Positions 22,854 through 31,400 of a stretch of 34,980 nucleotides of DNA are shown piece after piece (position 1 is the first letter of the stretch; the number at the start of each line of letters is the position of its first letter). The DNA is from CAYVBW01 sp964449995 (lineage in GTDB: Bacteria > Patescibacteriota > Microgenomatia > UBA1400 > PJMF01): NCBI GenBank assembly GCA_964449995.1, contig CAYVBW010000008.1, positions 1 through 34,980 on the forward strand. The letters are read 5' to 3'. The notes under the pieces were generated by a model, which saw only the letters and a program-made list of their open reading frames with translations, ran no database searches and was not told the DNA's origin. A program made the translations under genes and the position numbers.

Positions 22854-24008
22854 ATGATAAAAACTGCCGCTGATTTTAATAATTTACCAATTCATTTAAC
22901 TTATGATGATGTTTTGCTCGCTCCAGGTTATTCTGATTTTACTCGTCAAGATATTGATTTATCCACCAAGGTCAGTCGAAACATTTCAATAAAAAATCCT
23001 TTAGTCTCAGCGCCAATGGATACTGTCACTGAAAGCAAGCTAGCTGTTGCCTTAGCAAAAACAGGTGGGCTTGGCATAATTCACAGAAATTTAACAATTA
23101 AGGATCAAGTTAAGCAAGTAAGTGAGGTTTTAAAACAAAACTTACTTGTGGGTGCAGCTGTAGGCTCTAGTAATGGTTATGAAAAAAGAATTGAGGCTTT
23201 ATTAGAAGTTAAGATTCCTTTGATCGTGATTGACTCTGCTCATGGTTATTGCAAGAGTGTGATTGAGGCTATTAAGTTTGTTAAAAAGAAATCACCCAGG
23301 ACTGAGGTTATGGCTGGTAATATTGCTACTTATGAGGGAGCTCAGGCTTTAATTAAAGCTGGTGCAGACAGTTTACGGGTTGGTATGGGCCCGGGTGCTA
23401 TTTGTACAACCCGTATTATTTCAGGTATGGGCATGCCTCAACTAACTTCAATTGTAGAAACTGCTCGAGCTGGTAGGGAAGCAGGTGTGCCTGTTATAGC
23501 TGACGGAGGGATCCGTTACTCTGGAGATATGGTTAAGGCTTTGGCTGCTGGAGCTAATGCTGTCATGATGGGTAGTTATTTTGCCAGTTGTTTAGAATCA
23601 CCTGGTGAGCATTTTACTATCAAGAAAGAACAAATTCCTTTTAATTTTCGTCATTTAATAAAGCTGGGAATTGATGAGTATACTTTTAAAACTTATCGAG
23701 GGATGGGTTCGCAGGGTGCTATGAAAAAAGGTGCAGCTATTAAATCTGAAGCAGAATTTCATGGCAAAAATTACAAAGATCGTGTTTTGGTTGCTGAAGG
23801 CGTAGACGCAATGGTGCCAGTTAAGGGTTCTGTAAAGGAAATCGTTGACCAAGCTCTTGGAGGAATTAAATCAGGATTTTATTATGTGGGCTGTAAAACG
23901 ATCGGGGATTTGCAGCAAAACGCCAGATTTATCAGGATTACAGATGCATCTCTAAAAGAAAGTCATCCCCATGATTTGATTATTACTGATCCAGGGAAAA
24001 ATTATTAG
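22854..24008 (+). CDS. guaB: IMP dehydrogenase lacking the CBS (Bateman) domains
   Basis: IMPDH oxidises IMP to XMP with NAD, the first step from IMP to guanine nucleotides. The catalytic loop has C184 (GPGAICTTR), preceded by MAGNIATYEGA and followed by VIADGGIRYSGD and GANAVMMGS; the flap YRGMGSQGAM is present. The protein has 384 residues where the usual enzyme has about 485: after GIIHRNLTI it goes in about 20 residues to VGAAVG, so the two CBS modules that sense ATP and GTP are missing. CBS-less enzymes remain catalytically active in other lineages. No other purine genes are nearby; salvage feeding is likely. The ATG is preceded by the hairpin-containing leader and no clear Shine-Dalgarno site. 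Confidence 0.94.
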   Translation: MIKTAADFNNLPIHLTYDDVLLAPGYSDFTRQDIDLSTKVSRNISIKNPLVSAPMDTVTESKLAVALAKTGGLGIIHRNLTIKDQVKQVSEVLKQNLLVGAAVGSSNGYEKRIEALLEVKIPLIVIDSAHGYCKSVIEAIKFVKKKSPRTEVMAGNIATYEGAQALIKAGADSLRVGMGPGAICTTRIISGMGMPQLTSIVETARAGREAGVPVIADGGIRYSGDMVKALAAGANAVMMGSYFASCLESPGEHFTIKKEQIPFNFRHLIKLGIDEYTFKTYRGMGSQGAMKKGAAIKSEAEFHGKNYKDRVLVAEGVDAMVPVKGSVKEIVDQALGGIKSGFYYVGCKTIGDLQQNARFIRITDASLKESHPHDLIITDPGKNY

Positions 24009-24166
24009 CAAGATGTGGATGTATTTAATAGAGGATGGGAGTTTTTTATAGGCTGAGGTTAAGTTGAATGTCAGATTTTTGATTTAAGTTAAAAGTATGG
24101 AGAACTTTTTTAATCAGTCGTCCTGTTGTGGTATATTGGAGGAGAGTTAATTGAGAGGATATCAAA

Positions 24167-24304
24167 ATGCTAAATTTTTTTAGAGAATTACATCCCTTAA
24201 TTCAAGCAGGAGGAACAATAGTTTTAGCTGCCTGTTTTTTCTATCTCTATGTTCTGCTTTCAGAGAAAATAAATGATGGTAGCCATAGGCAAAAAAAGAA
24301 CTGA
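24167..24304 (+). CDS. Small single-helix membrane protein (45 residues)
   Basis: ATG at 24167 has GAGAGG with 7-8 nt spacing, one of the few clear Shine-Dalgarno sites here. The product begins MLNFFRELHPLIQAGG, has a membrane helix at about 17-32 and a polar, basic tail ending HRQKKN. The start faintly recalls the first helix of DedA-family proteins (LIQAGG), which would make it a fragment or a lone small protein. It lies in the gap between guaB and the convergent GT2 gene, ending 2 nt before the latter's stop. Too short for safe assignment, but ribosome-binding site, start, helix and stop agree. Confidence 0.5.
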   Translation: MLNFFRELHPLIQAGGTIVLAACFFYLYVLLSEKINDGSHRQKKN

Positions 24305-24306
24305 TC

Positions 24307-25263
24307 CTATTTTTTAACTAACCCCCTTAAACTACCTGCCATTACAGCAAAATCTGCAGTCATTTGTAAAACGGGCAGCCAATACCAGCCTTGGGGTGTA
24401 TAGCGTAAGTTTTTTTGGATGGCCCAGAGTAAATAGATTATCAGCCAAAATCCAAGGATTAAGATTAGGCGCAAAATTGAGATCTGAGTAAAAAATATTA
24501 AGAAAAGTACTGCTAATATTACCAGAGTGTATCGTCCAAACAGTAGTTGTACTTTTGGTCTGATAATTCCTGCCTGAATATCTCCTTGGGCGAAGCTATA
24601 GATCATTTTTGAAAATTCTATTAGGTTTTTTCTAGGTATCCAGCCCACTAGAGCATCTTGAGCAAAGGCAAATTTAAAATTTTTCTGTTTTGCCTGGTAG
24701 AAAAAGACAAAATCTTCATTCAAGCTTAGTTTTTCATCAAAACCATTAAGTTTTTCCCAAGTTTTTTTAGTTAGCAAAACTGAACGAGTTGTTGGCATAA
24801 ACTGTTCAGGATTAATTCTGCCTGGCATTTCTAGGGTGTAAGCCACTACAGCTTGCTCAAATGGAGTGTTGGGTAGGCCGTAAAAATATCCACCTACAAT
24901 ATCAGCCTGTGTTTGTTGGTATTTATTGACTAATTTTTCCAGCCAGCTGGGTTGAGGAATACAGCCAGCGTCAGAAATAGCGATTAGTTCATGTTTAGCA
25001 TGTTTGATAGCCCAGTTTCTGGCCTTCGAGCGGTTAGATTCAGGTAAAATTTTTAAGGAGAATTTAAGTTTATTTTGAGATGCTAAGGGATGGGTTTTAA
25101 TAAAATTTTGAATTACAGCTATAGTTTTATCTTGAGATTCGCCGTCAACAATAATAACTTCATCCGGCAATCTGGTTTGTTTATAAATTCCCTTCAGAAG
25201 TAACTTTATGGCTTTTTCTTCATTAAGTACTGAGACGATAAGGCTTATTTTTGGCTGAGTCAT
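24307..25263 (-). CDS. Family 2 glycosyltransferase with C-terminal membrane helices
   Basis: A 318-residue protein. GT-A fold blocks: ISLIVSVLNEE (6-16), VIIVDGESQDKT, SKARNWAI, ISDAGCIP (the DXD-like metal site, here SDAG) and LNEDFVFFYQ as the acceptor-side ED motif. Residues about 245-285 hold two membrane helices. Such enzymes move sugars onto lipid or wall acceptors at the inner membrane face. It is divergent from a GT4 gene, so both may serve one glycan. The upstream region contains a copy of the 20-nt dispersed repeat; a weak TATTAG lies 7 nt before the ATG. Confidence 0.88.
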   Translation of the reverse strand: MTQPKISLIVSVLNEEKAIKLLLKGIYKQTRLPDEVIIVDGESQDKTIAVIQNFIKTHPLASQNKLKFSLKILPESNRSKARNWAIKHAKHELIAISDAGCIPQPSWLEKLVNKYQQTQADIVGGYFYGLPNTPFEQAVVAYTLEMPGRINPEQFMPTTRSVLLTKKTWEKLNGFDEKLSLNEDFVFFYQAKQKNFKFAFAQDALVGWIPRKNLIEFSKMIYSFAQGDIQAGIIRPKVQLLFGRYTLVILAVLFLIFFTQISILRLILILGFWLIIYLLWAIQKNLRYTPQGWYWLPVLQMTADFAVMAGSLRGLVKK

Positions 25264-25274
25264 ACTTATACTAA

Positions 25275-25294
25275 TACTAATTTGCGAATTTATT
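25275..25294. repeat. 20-nt dispersed repeat, copy 2
   Basis: Identical to 18074-18093. This copy lies in the divergent promoter region between the two glycosyltransferase genes, 11 nt upstream of the GT2 start. Confidence 0.6.
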
Positions 25295-25325
25295 ACATAA
25301 TAACAAAAAACCAGATAAAATTTGC

Positions 25326-25331
25326 TACAAT
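25326..25331 (+). promoter_or_regulatory. -10 element for a leaderless GT4 transcript
   Basis: TACAAT, spacer TGCTTC (6 nt), then the ATG at 25338. No Shine-Dalgarno sequence. Confidence 0.5.
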
Positions 25332-25337
25332 TGCTTC

Positions 25338-26405
25338 ATGTTCAGCAATTTTTTAAAAAGAAATAGCCAGATAAAGAACCTGCTTATTATAACTCCATTT
25401 TATTACCCTCATTTAGGTGGGGTTGAAAAACATGTGTTTAAAACTTGTAAGGTCTTTCAAAAAATGGGCTTTTCTCTCAAGGTCATTACCCAAAAACATG
25501 ATTCAAATTTGGTAACTCAAGAAAAAATTAGTGATTTAGATATCTATCGTTTTAATTTTCCCAAGATTAAGCTTTTTGGACTTTTTGTAATCTGGATTAC
25601 ATTTTTGCAAAAATATTTTTCTCTTTTTTATCAAGCTGATGTAGTTCATGTACACGATGTTATGATTTGGTGTTTGCCATTGCGCCTGCTTTTTCCCAGA
25701 AAAAAATTTGTGCTGACCATACACGGTTGGGAGGGAATTTATCCAATTCCTAAAAAAAATATTTGGTTAAAAAATATAAGTGCAAAGTTGGCGAATAAAG
25801 TCATTTGTGTAGGTGCATATATTGGTAAACATTATGGAATTAGCTGCGATCAGACAATTGAGGGAGCAATTGATCAGGAATCATTTTCAAATTTATCAAC
25901 TAAAAAACAAAAATCTCAAAGTGTTGTTTATTTAGGTAGGCTTGTCAGTGATACTGGCCTGCCTTTATTGTTAGAAGCTTGGAAAAAGTTATCTGCTGCT
26001 GATAAAAAAAATTTAAAGTTAATATTTATTGGTGATGGAGAGTTAAGAACAATTTGTAAAAAGTATGGTACTGTGCTGGGCTGGTTAAGTGAAAATAAGG
26101 TTAGGGAACAGTTGGAGAAGTCTTCAGCTTGTTTTGCCAGTGGTTATTTGTCTGCATTAGAGGGTTTAGCAGCAGGATGTACTGTTTTGGTAATTGCTCA
26201 TAATCAACTTAAAAAGGATTACTGGCAGATGAGTAAAATTGGAGATAAAGTACAAATTCTAGAAGACAGCAAACAAGTAGTAGAAACATTAAAACTAGCC
26301 AAGCAGTTTATAAAAAATAATAACTTTTCACAAAATTTATCTTGGTTAAAGCAAAGATCCTGGCAGAAAACAGCGCAGCTTTATCTAGATAACTATTCTT
26401 CTTAA
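25338..26405 (+). CDS. Family 4 (GT-B fold) glycosyltransferase
   Basis: A 355-residue protein. The N-terminal domain has IITPFYYPHLGGVEKHV, ADVVHVHDV and VLTIHGWEG; the C-terminal domain has VVYLGRLVSDTGLPLLLEAW, LIFIGDGELR and SGYLSALEGLAAGC, where the second Glu of the usual E-x7-E lies. The YLGRL...D-x-G-LPLL block is the nucleotide-sugar binding strand of the family. Donor and acceptor are unknown. It is divergent from the GT2 gene. No signal peptide, so it acts at the cytoplasmic membrane face. A consensus promoter of the next unit follows 43 nt after its stop. Confidence 0.9.
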   Translation: MFSNFLKRNSQIKNLLIITPFYYPHLGGVEKHVFKTCKVFQKMGFSLKVITQKHDSNLVTQEKISDLDIYRFNFPKIKLFGLFVIWITFLQKYFSLFYQADVVHVHDVMIWCLPLRLLFPRKKFVLTIHGWEGIYPIPKKNIWLKNISAKLANKVICVGAYIGKHYGISCDQTIEGAIDQESFSNLSTKKQKSQSVVYLGRLVSDTGLPLLLEAWKKLSAADKKNLKLIFIGDGELRTICKKYGTVLGWLSENKVREQLEKSSACFASGYLSALEGLAAGCTVLVIAHNQLKKDYWQMSKIGDKVQILEDSKQVVETLKLAKQFIKNNNFSQNLSWLKQRSWQKTAQLYLDNYSS

Positions 26406-26447
26406 ATTTATAACCTTATTTATAGAGTATTTTTATGTCCTATATTA

Positions 26448-26477
26448 TTGACATATTGGATACTATTTGTATATAAT
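26448..26477 (+). promoter_or_regulatory. Consensus sigma-70 promoter of the SLBB-protein unit
   Basis: TTGACA (26448-26453), an 18-nt spacer and TATAAT (26472-26477): both hexamers are exact consensus, the best promoter in the window. Transcription would begin near 26484. Confidence 0.75.
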
Positions 26478-26483
26478 TTGATG

Positions 26484-26924
26484 TATATAAATTATAAATA
26501 AGCGATATCGCATATCTTATAAACATTTATTCCAAGATAAAGTGGCTAGCAGCCATTAACTTTTAATAGTTTGATCAATAGCTAATTGCTGATTGTTGTC
26601 GGCAACTAGCTGTTGACCAGCAAAAGTTTGCCAGCATTTTTAACAAATGTGAGGCGGACGGGTTGGTTGTCAGCGGGAGGTTGTTTCGCAAGAAACAACA
26701 GCTCTTTAACAAGGCATACAAAAATAAAAGCAGAAAAATCTCTTTTTTTTTGTAGACCTACTTATCACTTAAAGTGATGAGTGGCTTTAAGCCGACTGTT
26801 TAAATCCTTTAAGGATGAACTTAAATTAGCAATCGGTTTAGAGCCGCTCAGTCACGAGTGGTAAAGTGTCTTTAAAAAGCTCTGCTCATAGGGAGTGGAG
26901 CAACAACAGAAAGAGGAGAGAGAG
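26484..26924 (+). promoter_or_regulatory. Structured 440-nt leader of the SLBB-protein gene
   Basis: No gene is visible. In order: a near-symmetric dyad TTATAA...GCGATATCGC...TTATAA (26492-26522), operator-like; hairpin GTTGTTTC-GCAA-GAAACAAC (26680-26699) with a GNRA loop; GCTCTTTAACAA (26701-26712), identical to the core of the ribosomal antitermination boxA; a 9-T run (26743-26751); three palindromes with CTTWAAG centres at 26764-26778, 26783-26793 and 26804-26816; hairpin GCTC-tg-CTC...GAG-tg-GAGC (26879-26901); and GAGGAG (26913-26918) 6 nt before the start. The sum suggests regulation in the leader, perhaps by antitermination. The boxA reading is inference from a 12-nt match. Confidence 0.5.
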
Positions 26925-28298
26925 ATGTCTTTACTTAGGCTACTCAACGAAGGGAGTCCGGAGGAGCTCAGGGATCTGTTTGTTAAGTTGCCGTTTGTCG
27001 GCACCCAGCAAGCAGAAAAATGGGCAGACGGTGTGGTTGATTTTCGTGAGACTGAGGGTCCTTTTCAGGACACACAGCAACTCACAAATCTCGAGAAGAT
27101 GGGACCAAAGAGAGTTCAATCTCTCGAGGAATTGGTAACAGAGTTACCAGAGGAGGAACAGGTGAAGGAGAAATCGCGTTCATCGTGGCCTTGGATGTTG
27201 GCGGGAGCAATAGTATTGCTTCTGCTAGCTGTCTGGGGGATTTCACGAATTCAACCTCAAGTGATTGAGGTTGAAAAGGAGGTCATTCTCACAGAAACGG
27301 TCGAAGTCGAGAAGGTGGTCGAGGTTATCGTAACCCCGACACTCGTCCCCATCGTTGAAGAGGCCGATGAGGTTGAGCCAGAAACGGCACTTCCTCTGAG
27401 AGTCTCAGTTGTCGGAGCTGTGGCGGAGCCTGGAGTCTACTCACTAGACCAGGATTCGCGGATAATCGACCTGATTACTGCAGCAGGGGGCTTGCTCCCT
27501 GAAGCTGATCAGGAGTCGGTTAATCTAGCTGCGATGGTTACTGACGGCGAGCAGGTAGTAATACCTGTCATGCCTGAGGTGGCTATTGCAGACGCAGATG
27601 TAGACACGGATGAAGTTATGGCGGAAGTCGTAACCTCAACCGTGGCATCACTGGCTTTCACAGATACTAACAGTGTTTCTGGATCGCTTTATGCGATCCT
27701 TGGGGCACCGAAAGCAGTGACTGCTCCTAGCATCGACAGCAGTTACAAGAACACCATCGGCTTCAACACCCACAGGTGGGTAGCGGAGCCTGGAGTTCTT
27801 ACTGCAGACTCGATTCAGGATTGTGCTGGCAACGCAAGTTGTTGGCATATTTCTCCTGACCGTCAGTATGTGCTAACGGATCGGGTCGGAGAGGGTACCA
27901 GCGTCCGCGAGGACGCATGGACTCTCGTCTCTGGAGCTAGAGGCATGTTTGAGCTTGGATCTGTTAAGATTCAGCTTGATGCCCGAGATGATCATGTTTG
28001 GATGGTCTTGGTTCGTGGTCTGAATCCTGGTCCTGGGGACAGAAATGTCCCAATGTGGGCCAGTGATTTTGATCCGGGATTTACTCTCGTGACGCACTTG
28101 CCTGTTGGGGCAAGAGTGTCTGAGAATTATTTCCTAGAGAATGTTCAGACTGGTCTCTCAAGAGGCAATTGCGGCCGTGATGGCTGCACTCATGTCTCAG
28201 CTTTGCTGTTTGATGTCAACAACGGGGCTTGGGTGATCATCACCCGGTCTCGAACGACATCGTGGAGCTTGGTTGCCACCAACTTGGTGGTTGACTAG
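26925..28298 (+). CDS. HhH-TM-SLBB membrane protein with a cysteine-containing extracellular domain (reordered ComEA-like)
   Basis: A 457-residue protein from the ATG with a strong Shine-Dalgarno site (a frame extension of 10 codons upstream is less likely). Residues 18-72 resemble paired helix-hairpin-helix DNA-binding motifs (LPFVGTQQAEKWADGV, then EKMGPKRVQSLEEL). KEKSR precedes a membrane helix at 88-106, so the HhH part should be cytoplasmic. An acidic Val/Glu linker leads to an SLBB domain at 158-217 (VVGAVAEPGVYSL, AAGGLLPEAD, VNLA, DGEQVVIP). Residues 250-457 are unrecognised, with Cys at 300, 306, 416 and 421. ComEA, the competence DNA receptor, has TM-SLBB-HhH, so the order is permuted. 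G+C is plainly above that of the neighbours, and the unit has its own promoter and terminators. DNA handling at the membrane is inference. Confidence 0.75.
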   Translation: MSLLRLLNEGSPEELRDLFVKLPFVGTQQAEKWADGVVDFRETEGPFQDTQQLTNLEKMGPKRVQSLEELVTELPEEEQVKEKSRSSWPWMLAGAIVLLLLAVWGISRIQPQVIEVEKEVILTETVEVEKVVEVIVTPTLVPIVEEADEVEPETALPLRVSVVGAVAEPGVYSLDQDSRIIDLITAAGGLLPEADQESVNLAAMVTDGEQVVIPVMPEVAIADADVDTDEVMAEVVTSTVASLAFTDTNSVSGSLYAILGAPKAVTAPSIDSSYKNTIGFNTHRWVAEPGVLTADSIQDCAGNASCWHISPDRQYVLTDRVGEGTSVREDAWTLVSGARGMFELGSVKIQLDARDDHVWMVLVRGLNPGPGDRNVPMWASDFDPGFTLVTHLPVGARVSENYFLENVQTGLSRGNCGRDGCTHVSALLFDVNNGAWVIITRSRTTSWSLVATNLVVD

Positions 28299-28318
28299 CT
28301 TCTTCTGTATGCCTTTTC

Positions 28319-28355
28319 GAGCCGAGCGTCCTTCGGGCCGCTCGGCTCAACCCTT
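28319..28355 (+). terminator. Terminator hairpin after the SLBB-protein gene
   Basis: GAGCCGAGCG (28319-28328) and CGCTCGGCTC (28339-28348) form a perfect 10-bp G/C-rich stem, followed by AACCCTTTT. Located 21 nt after the stop codon. Confidence 0.75.
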
Positions 28356-28427
28356 TTGTTCATTTCTCGTCTTGACGGCTTTTGCTAAATGGTAACTTAA
28401 AAGCAGAAGTGGCCAAAAGGGTTTTTT
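28349..28427 (+). terminator. Second, long-armed terminator of the SLBB unit
   Basis: AACCCTTTTG (28349-28358) pairs exactly with CAAAAGGGTT (28414-28423) around a 55-nt interior that has its own GGCTTTT/AAAAGC pairing; six T follow. It insulates the next gene. Confidence 0.6.
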
Positions 28428-28441
28428 ATTAATGTTGAATT

Positions 28442-31400
28442 ATGAAAGTAAAAAAAATTGATCTGGCTACTGTTTATAAACAGTTTTTAAACCACTTGCC
28501 TTTGGCAGTGGTGGTTTTGGTGGCTCTAGTTATTGCTTTTCAAAATATTGATTTTTCAACTTATTACTCCGGCTGGGACAATATTCACGCAGAATTTAAT
28601 TTGGCTCGCTACGCACGTCAAGTCTTTTTTGGTTCCTGGTTAGAACATCAGGGTTTGGGTGCGCCGGCTGCTCAGGCACATCTGTCAGAAATTCCCCGTT
28701 TACCAATTCTATTTTTTTTGCAACTACTTTTACCAGATAACTTAATCCGCTATACCTATATTTTTAGCATGTATCTAGTCGGCGGGGTTGGAGTTTATTT
28801 ATTTTTATCTAAAATTTGGCTTAACAAAAAAACCGGCAACTTTAAAAACTGGATTGCTAGTTTGGGAGCTGTTTTTTATCTGCTGCACATTCTAACTCTC
28901 CAACAGTATTACATTAGTTTTGAGATGTTTATGGTCCAATTTGCCTTCTTCCCTTTTTTGTTAATGCTGATCCACAAGCTCTCAAGAAGCTTTAGCAGCA
29001 AACACATTTTACTTTTCATTTTGCTTCAGTTTTTAATCGCTCCGAGCGGACATACCCCTACTGTTTTTTATTTGGCAGTGCTGTTGTCCATGATTTACGG
29101 TTTTTTTGTTCATCTTAAAAATAACTTTAAAATTAACTGGCGTTCAGGCTTGGCTTTTAGTTTTTTAATCGGTTTATTAACTTTAATAACTAATGCTTAT
29201 TGGATTTTGCCCAACCTTTATTACAGTGTGCAAAATTCACACTATGTTCAAGAAAGCCGCACCAATAGCATTTTTGCTCCAGAGTCAGTGTGGAGCATTA
29301 AAGAGGCCGGTACTTTCCAGAATTTTGTCAATAACACCCACTATTTATTTAATTGGAAGGATTATTCATTTTCAGATCAAAAATTTGAATATGTTTTTCA
29401 TGAATGGCTGCCTCATTTAAATTCTCCATTGACTCAGACTCTTATGGCTGTGGTTGGTTTCGGGACTTTGGTTGGGTTAGCTTTAGTTATTTGGAATAAG
29501 AATAAGGGTTATGAAAGGTGGGCTTTTGTTATCTTTTATCTATTTTCCGTGTTTTTAATTTGGATTAATCTTTTCCCAACAAATGTCCTGGTTAATTATT
29601 TATATCGTTTTGGAGTATTTCAGGAGGCTTTCAGAAATCCTTTCACAAAATTATCAATATTATTTTCTTTTGTATCAGTAGTCTTTTTTGTTGAGTTTGC
29701 TGAATTTATTATTGATTATTTTCAACAACATAAATCTAAGGCAATATTTCAAAAATTAGCCAGCGTCATCGCTTTACTATTTTTATTTTTCTCAGTCATT
29801 TATATAGCCCTTCCTTCATTTCAAGGCCATTTCATTAATGATAAGTTAAGAATTAAATATCCTGATCAGTATTTTGAGCTATTTGATTATTTAAAAACAA
29901 GAGATAGCAGTTTAAGAGTTTTGCCCCTACCTCAATTTAATCATGCTGCTTGGGTTTACCATGATTGGTCATTTATCGAGCCAGGCAATGGTTATCAGGG
30001 TATGGGTTTTAATTTTTTTGGTATTCCTCAACCTGTTTTAAAAAGAGACTTTGATCGCTGGGGTGAAACCAATGACTTTTTCTATCATGAGCTTAAATAT
30101 GCTCTAGATACTAATGACGTTACTCACTTCTCTCAATTACTAGCAAAATACAACATTGATTTAGTTCTTGTTGATGAAACAAAGATTGACCCTTTTAGAG
30201 ATTATGATTATCAAAAAGAACATCAGCTGCTTGTTGCTGCCGGCTTAAATAAAGTTTGGGAAAGGGATTTTCTGAGTATTTATCAAAAAGACGAATTCAA
30301 TAAGGGCCAGTTTTTTGTTCCGCAGTCAATCAAAATTGTTTCAGCTAATACTGATCGGATAAAAAAGGACTGGGCTTATCATCATGAAGGAGATTATATT
30401 AGCAGTGATTTAGATAAAGCTGTCGTGATTTATCCCTTTACTGACTTAATGCAACCTGAATTGGTGGATGTAAACTATGCTCAAGATTTTATAAAAATTA
30501 GGCAAGAGATTGAATTAGGCAATTATTTATTTACTCTTCCAGGGGCTCAGGAGCCTGAACATCTTACCCCAGTGATGATTGACTATTCTGGACAGAGAGT
30601 AAAAGTTAGATTTCCGGTAAATAGAATTCTAGTTAAGGATGAGGTTATTACTCTGCCTCATCTAACCCATTTCCAGTTTTATATTGATGAAGCCAGTGAA
30701 ATAATTGTCTTTTTTAACAATCAGGGCATTGTTATTCAGCCAGGACAAATTATTTATCCTGTTTTGTCTGTAGATGTAGGTCAGCCAATCTCAATTGCTT
30801 ATGCTAATAGAAATGCAGACTTAAATCTTATAGGAGAAGGAAGAATTAGAAGTACAGATTTAGAAATTAAAAAACAGTTTGATCTTAATCCTGATTGGAA
30901 TAAATTTAAAAATGATTTAGTTTTTCAAGTTGATGAAGTTGAGGAGCTTATTCTCAAAACAGAATTTCCTGTGGTTTCATTGGACGTAGCCCAGAACCCT
31001 TCAGTAAATTGTAGTGATCCAGAGCAGGGTTTTATTACTGCTGATTTTTCACAGGGGATTATGACTTATGAAGCTGATAAATATGCTGTCAGTTGTAATG
31101 GCTATAACTTTGATTATATGTCTTCGGCAGCCTCATATCTTTTGAATGTTTCTGGTGAGAATATTAAAGGTAGAAGTATTAAATTTTTTGTTAGTAATTC
31201 TCAAGAAGGTGTAATGCCCGATGATTACATGCTTCCTCAAGGTAAATATGACTCAACAATCACTCTAAATAAAGTGTCTGATGATCCGCGCGCTCAGTAT
31301 TTTTTAAATTGGGAGACTAGGTCTTTTGGTAAGCTTAGTAAAAACCAAATTTATCAAATGAGGATAGTTCCTTTTCCTTTTGAAAGATTGGCTCAGCTCA

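Noticed and set aside
26701..26712. boxA-like sequence as sign of an rRNA operon
   Set aside because: No 16S, 23S or spacer tRNA sequence follows; the element precedes a protein gene, so it is reported only as a leader motif.
26866..27138. A 90-codon ORF overlapping the SLBB gene start
   Set aside because: It is out of frame with the HhH-SLBB protein, which has the ribosome-binding site and domain matches.
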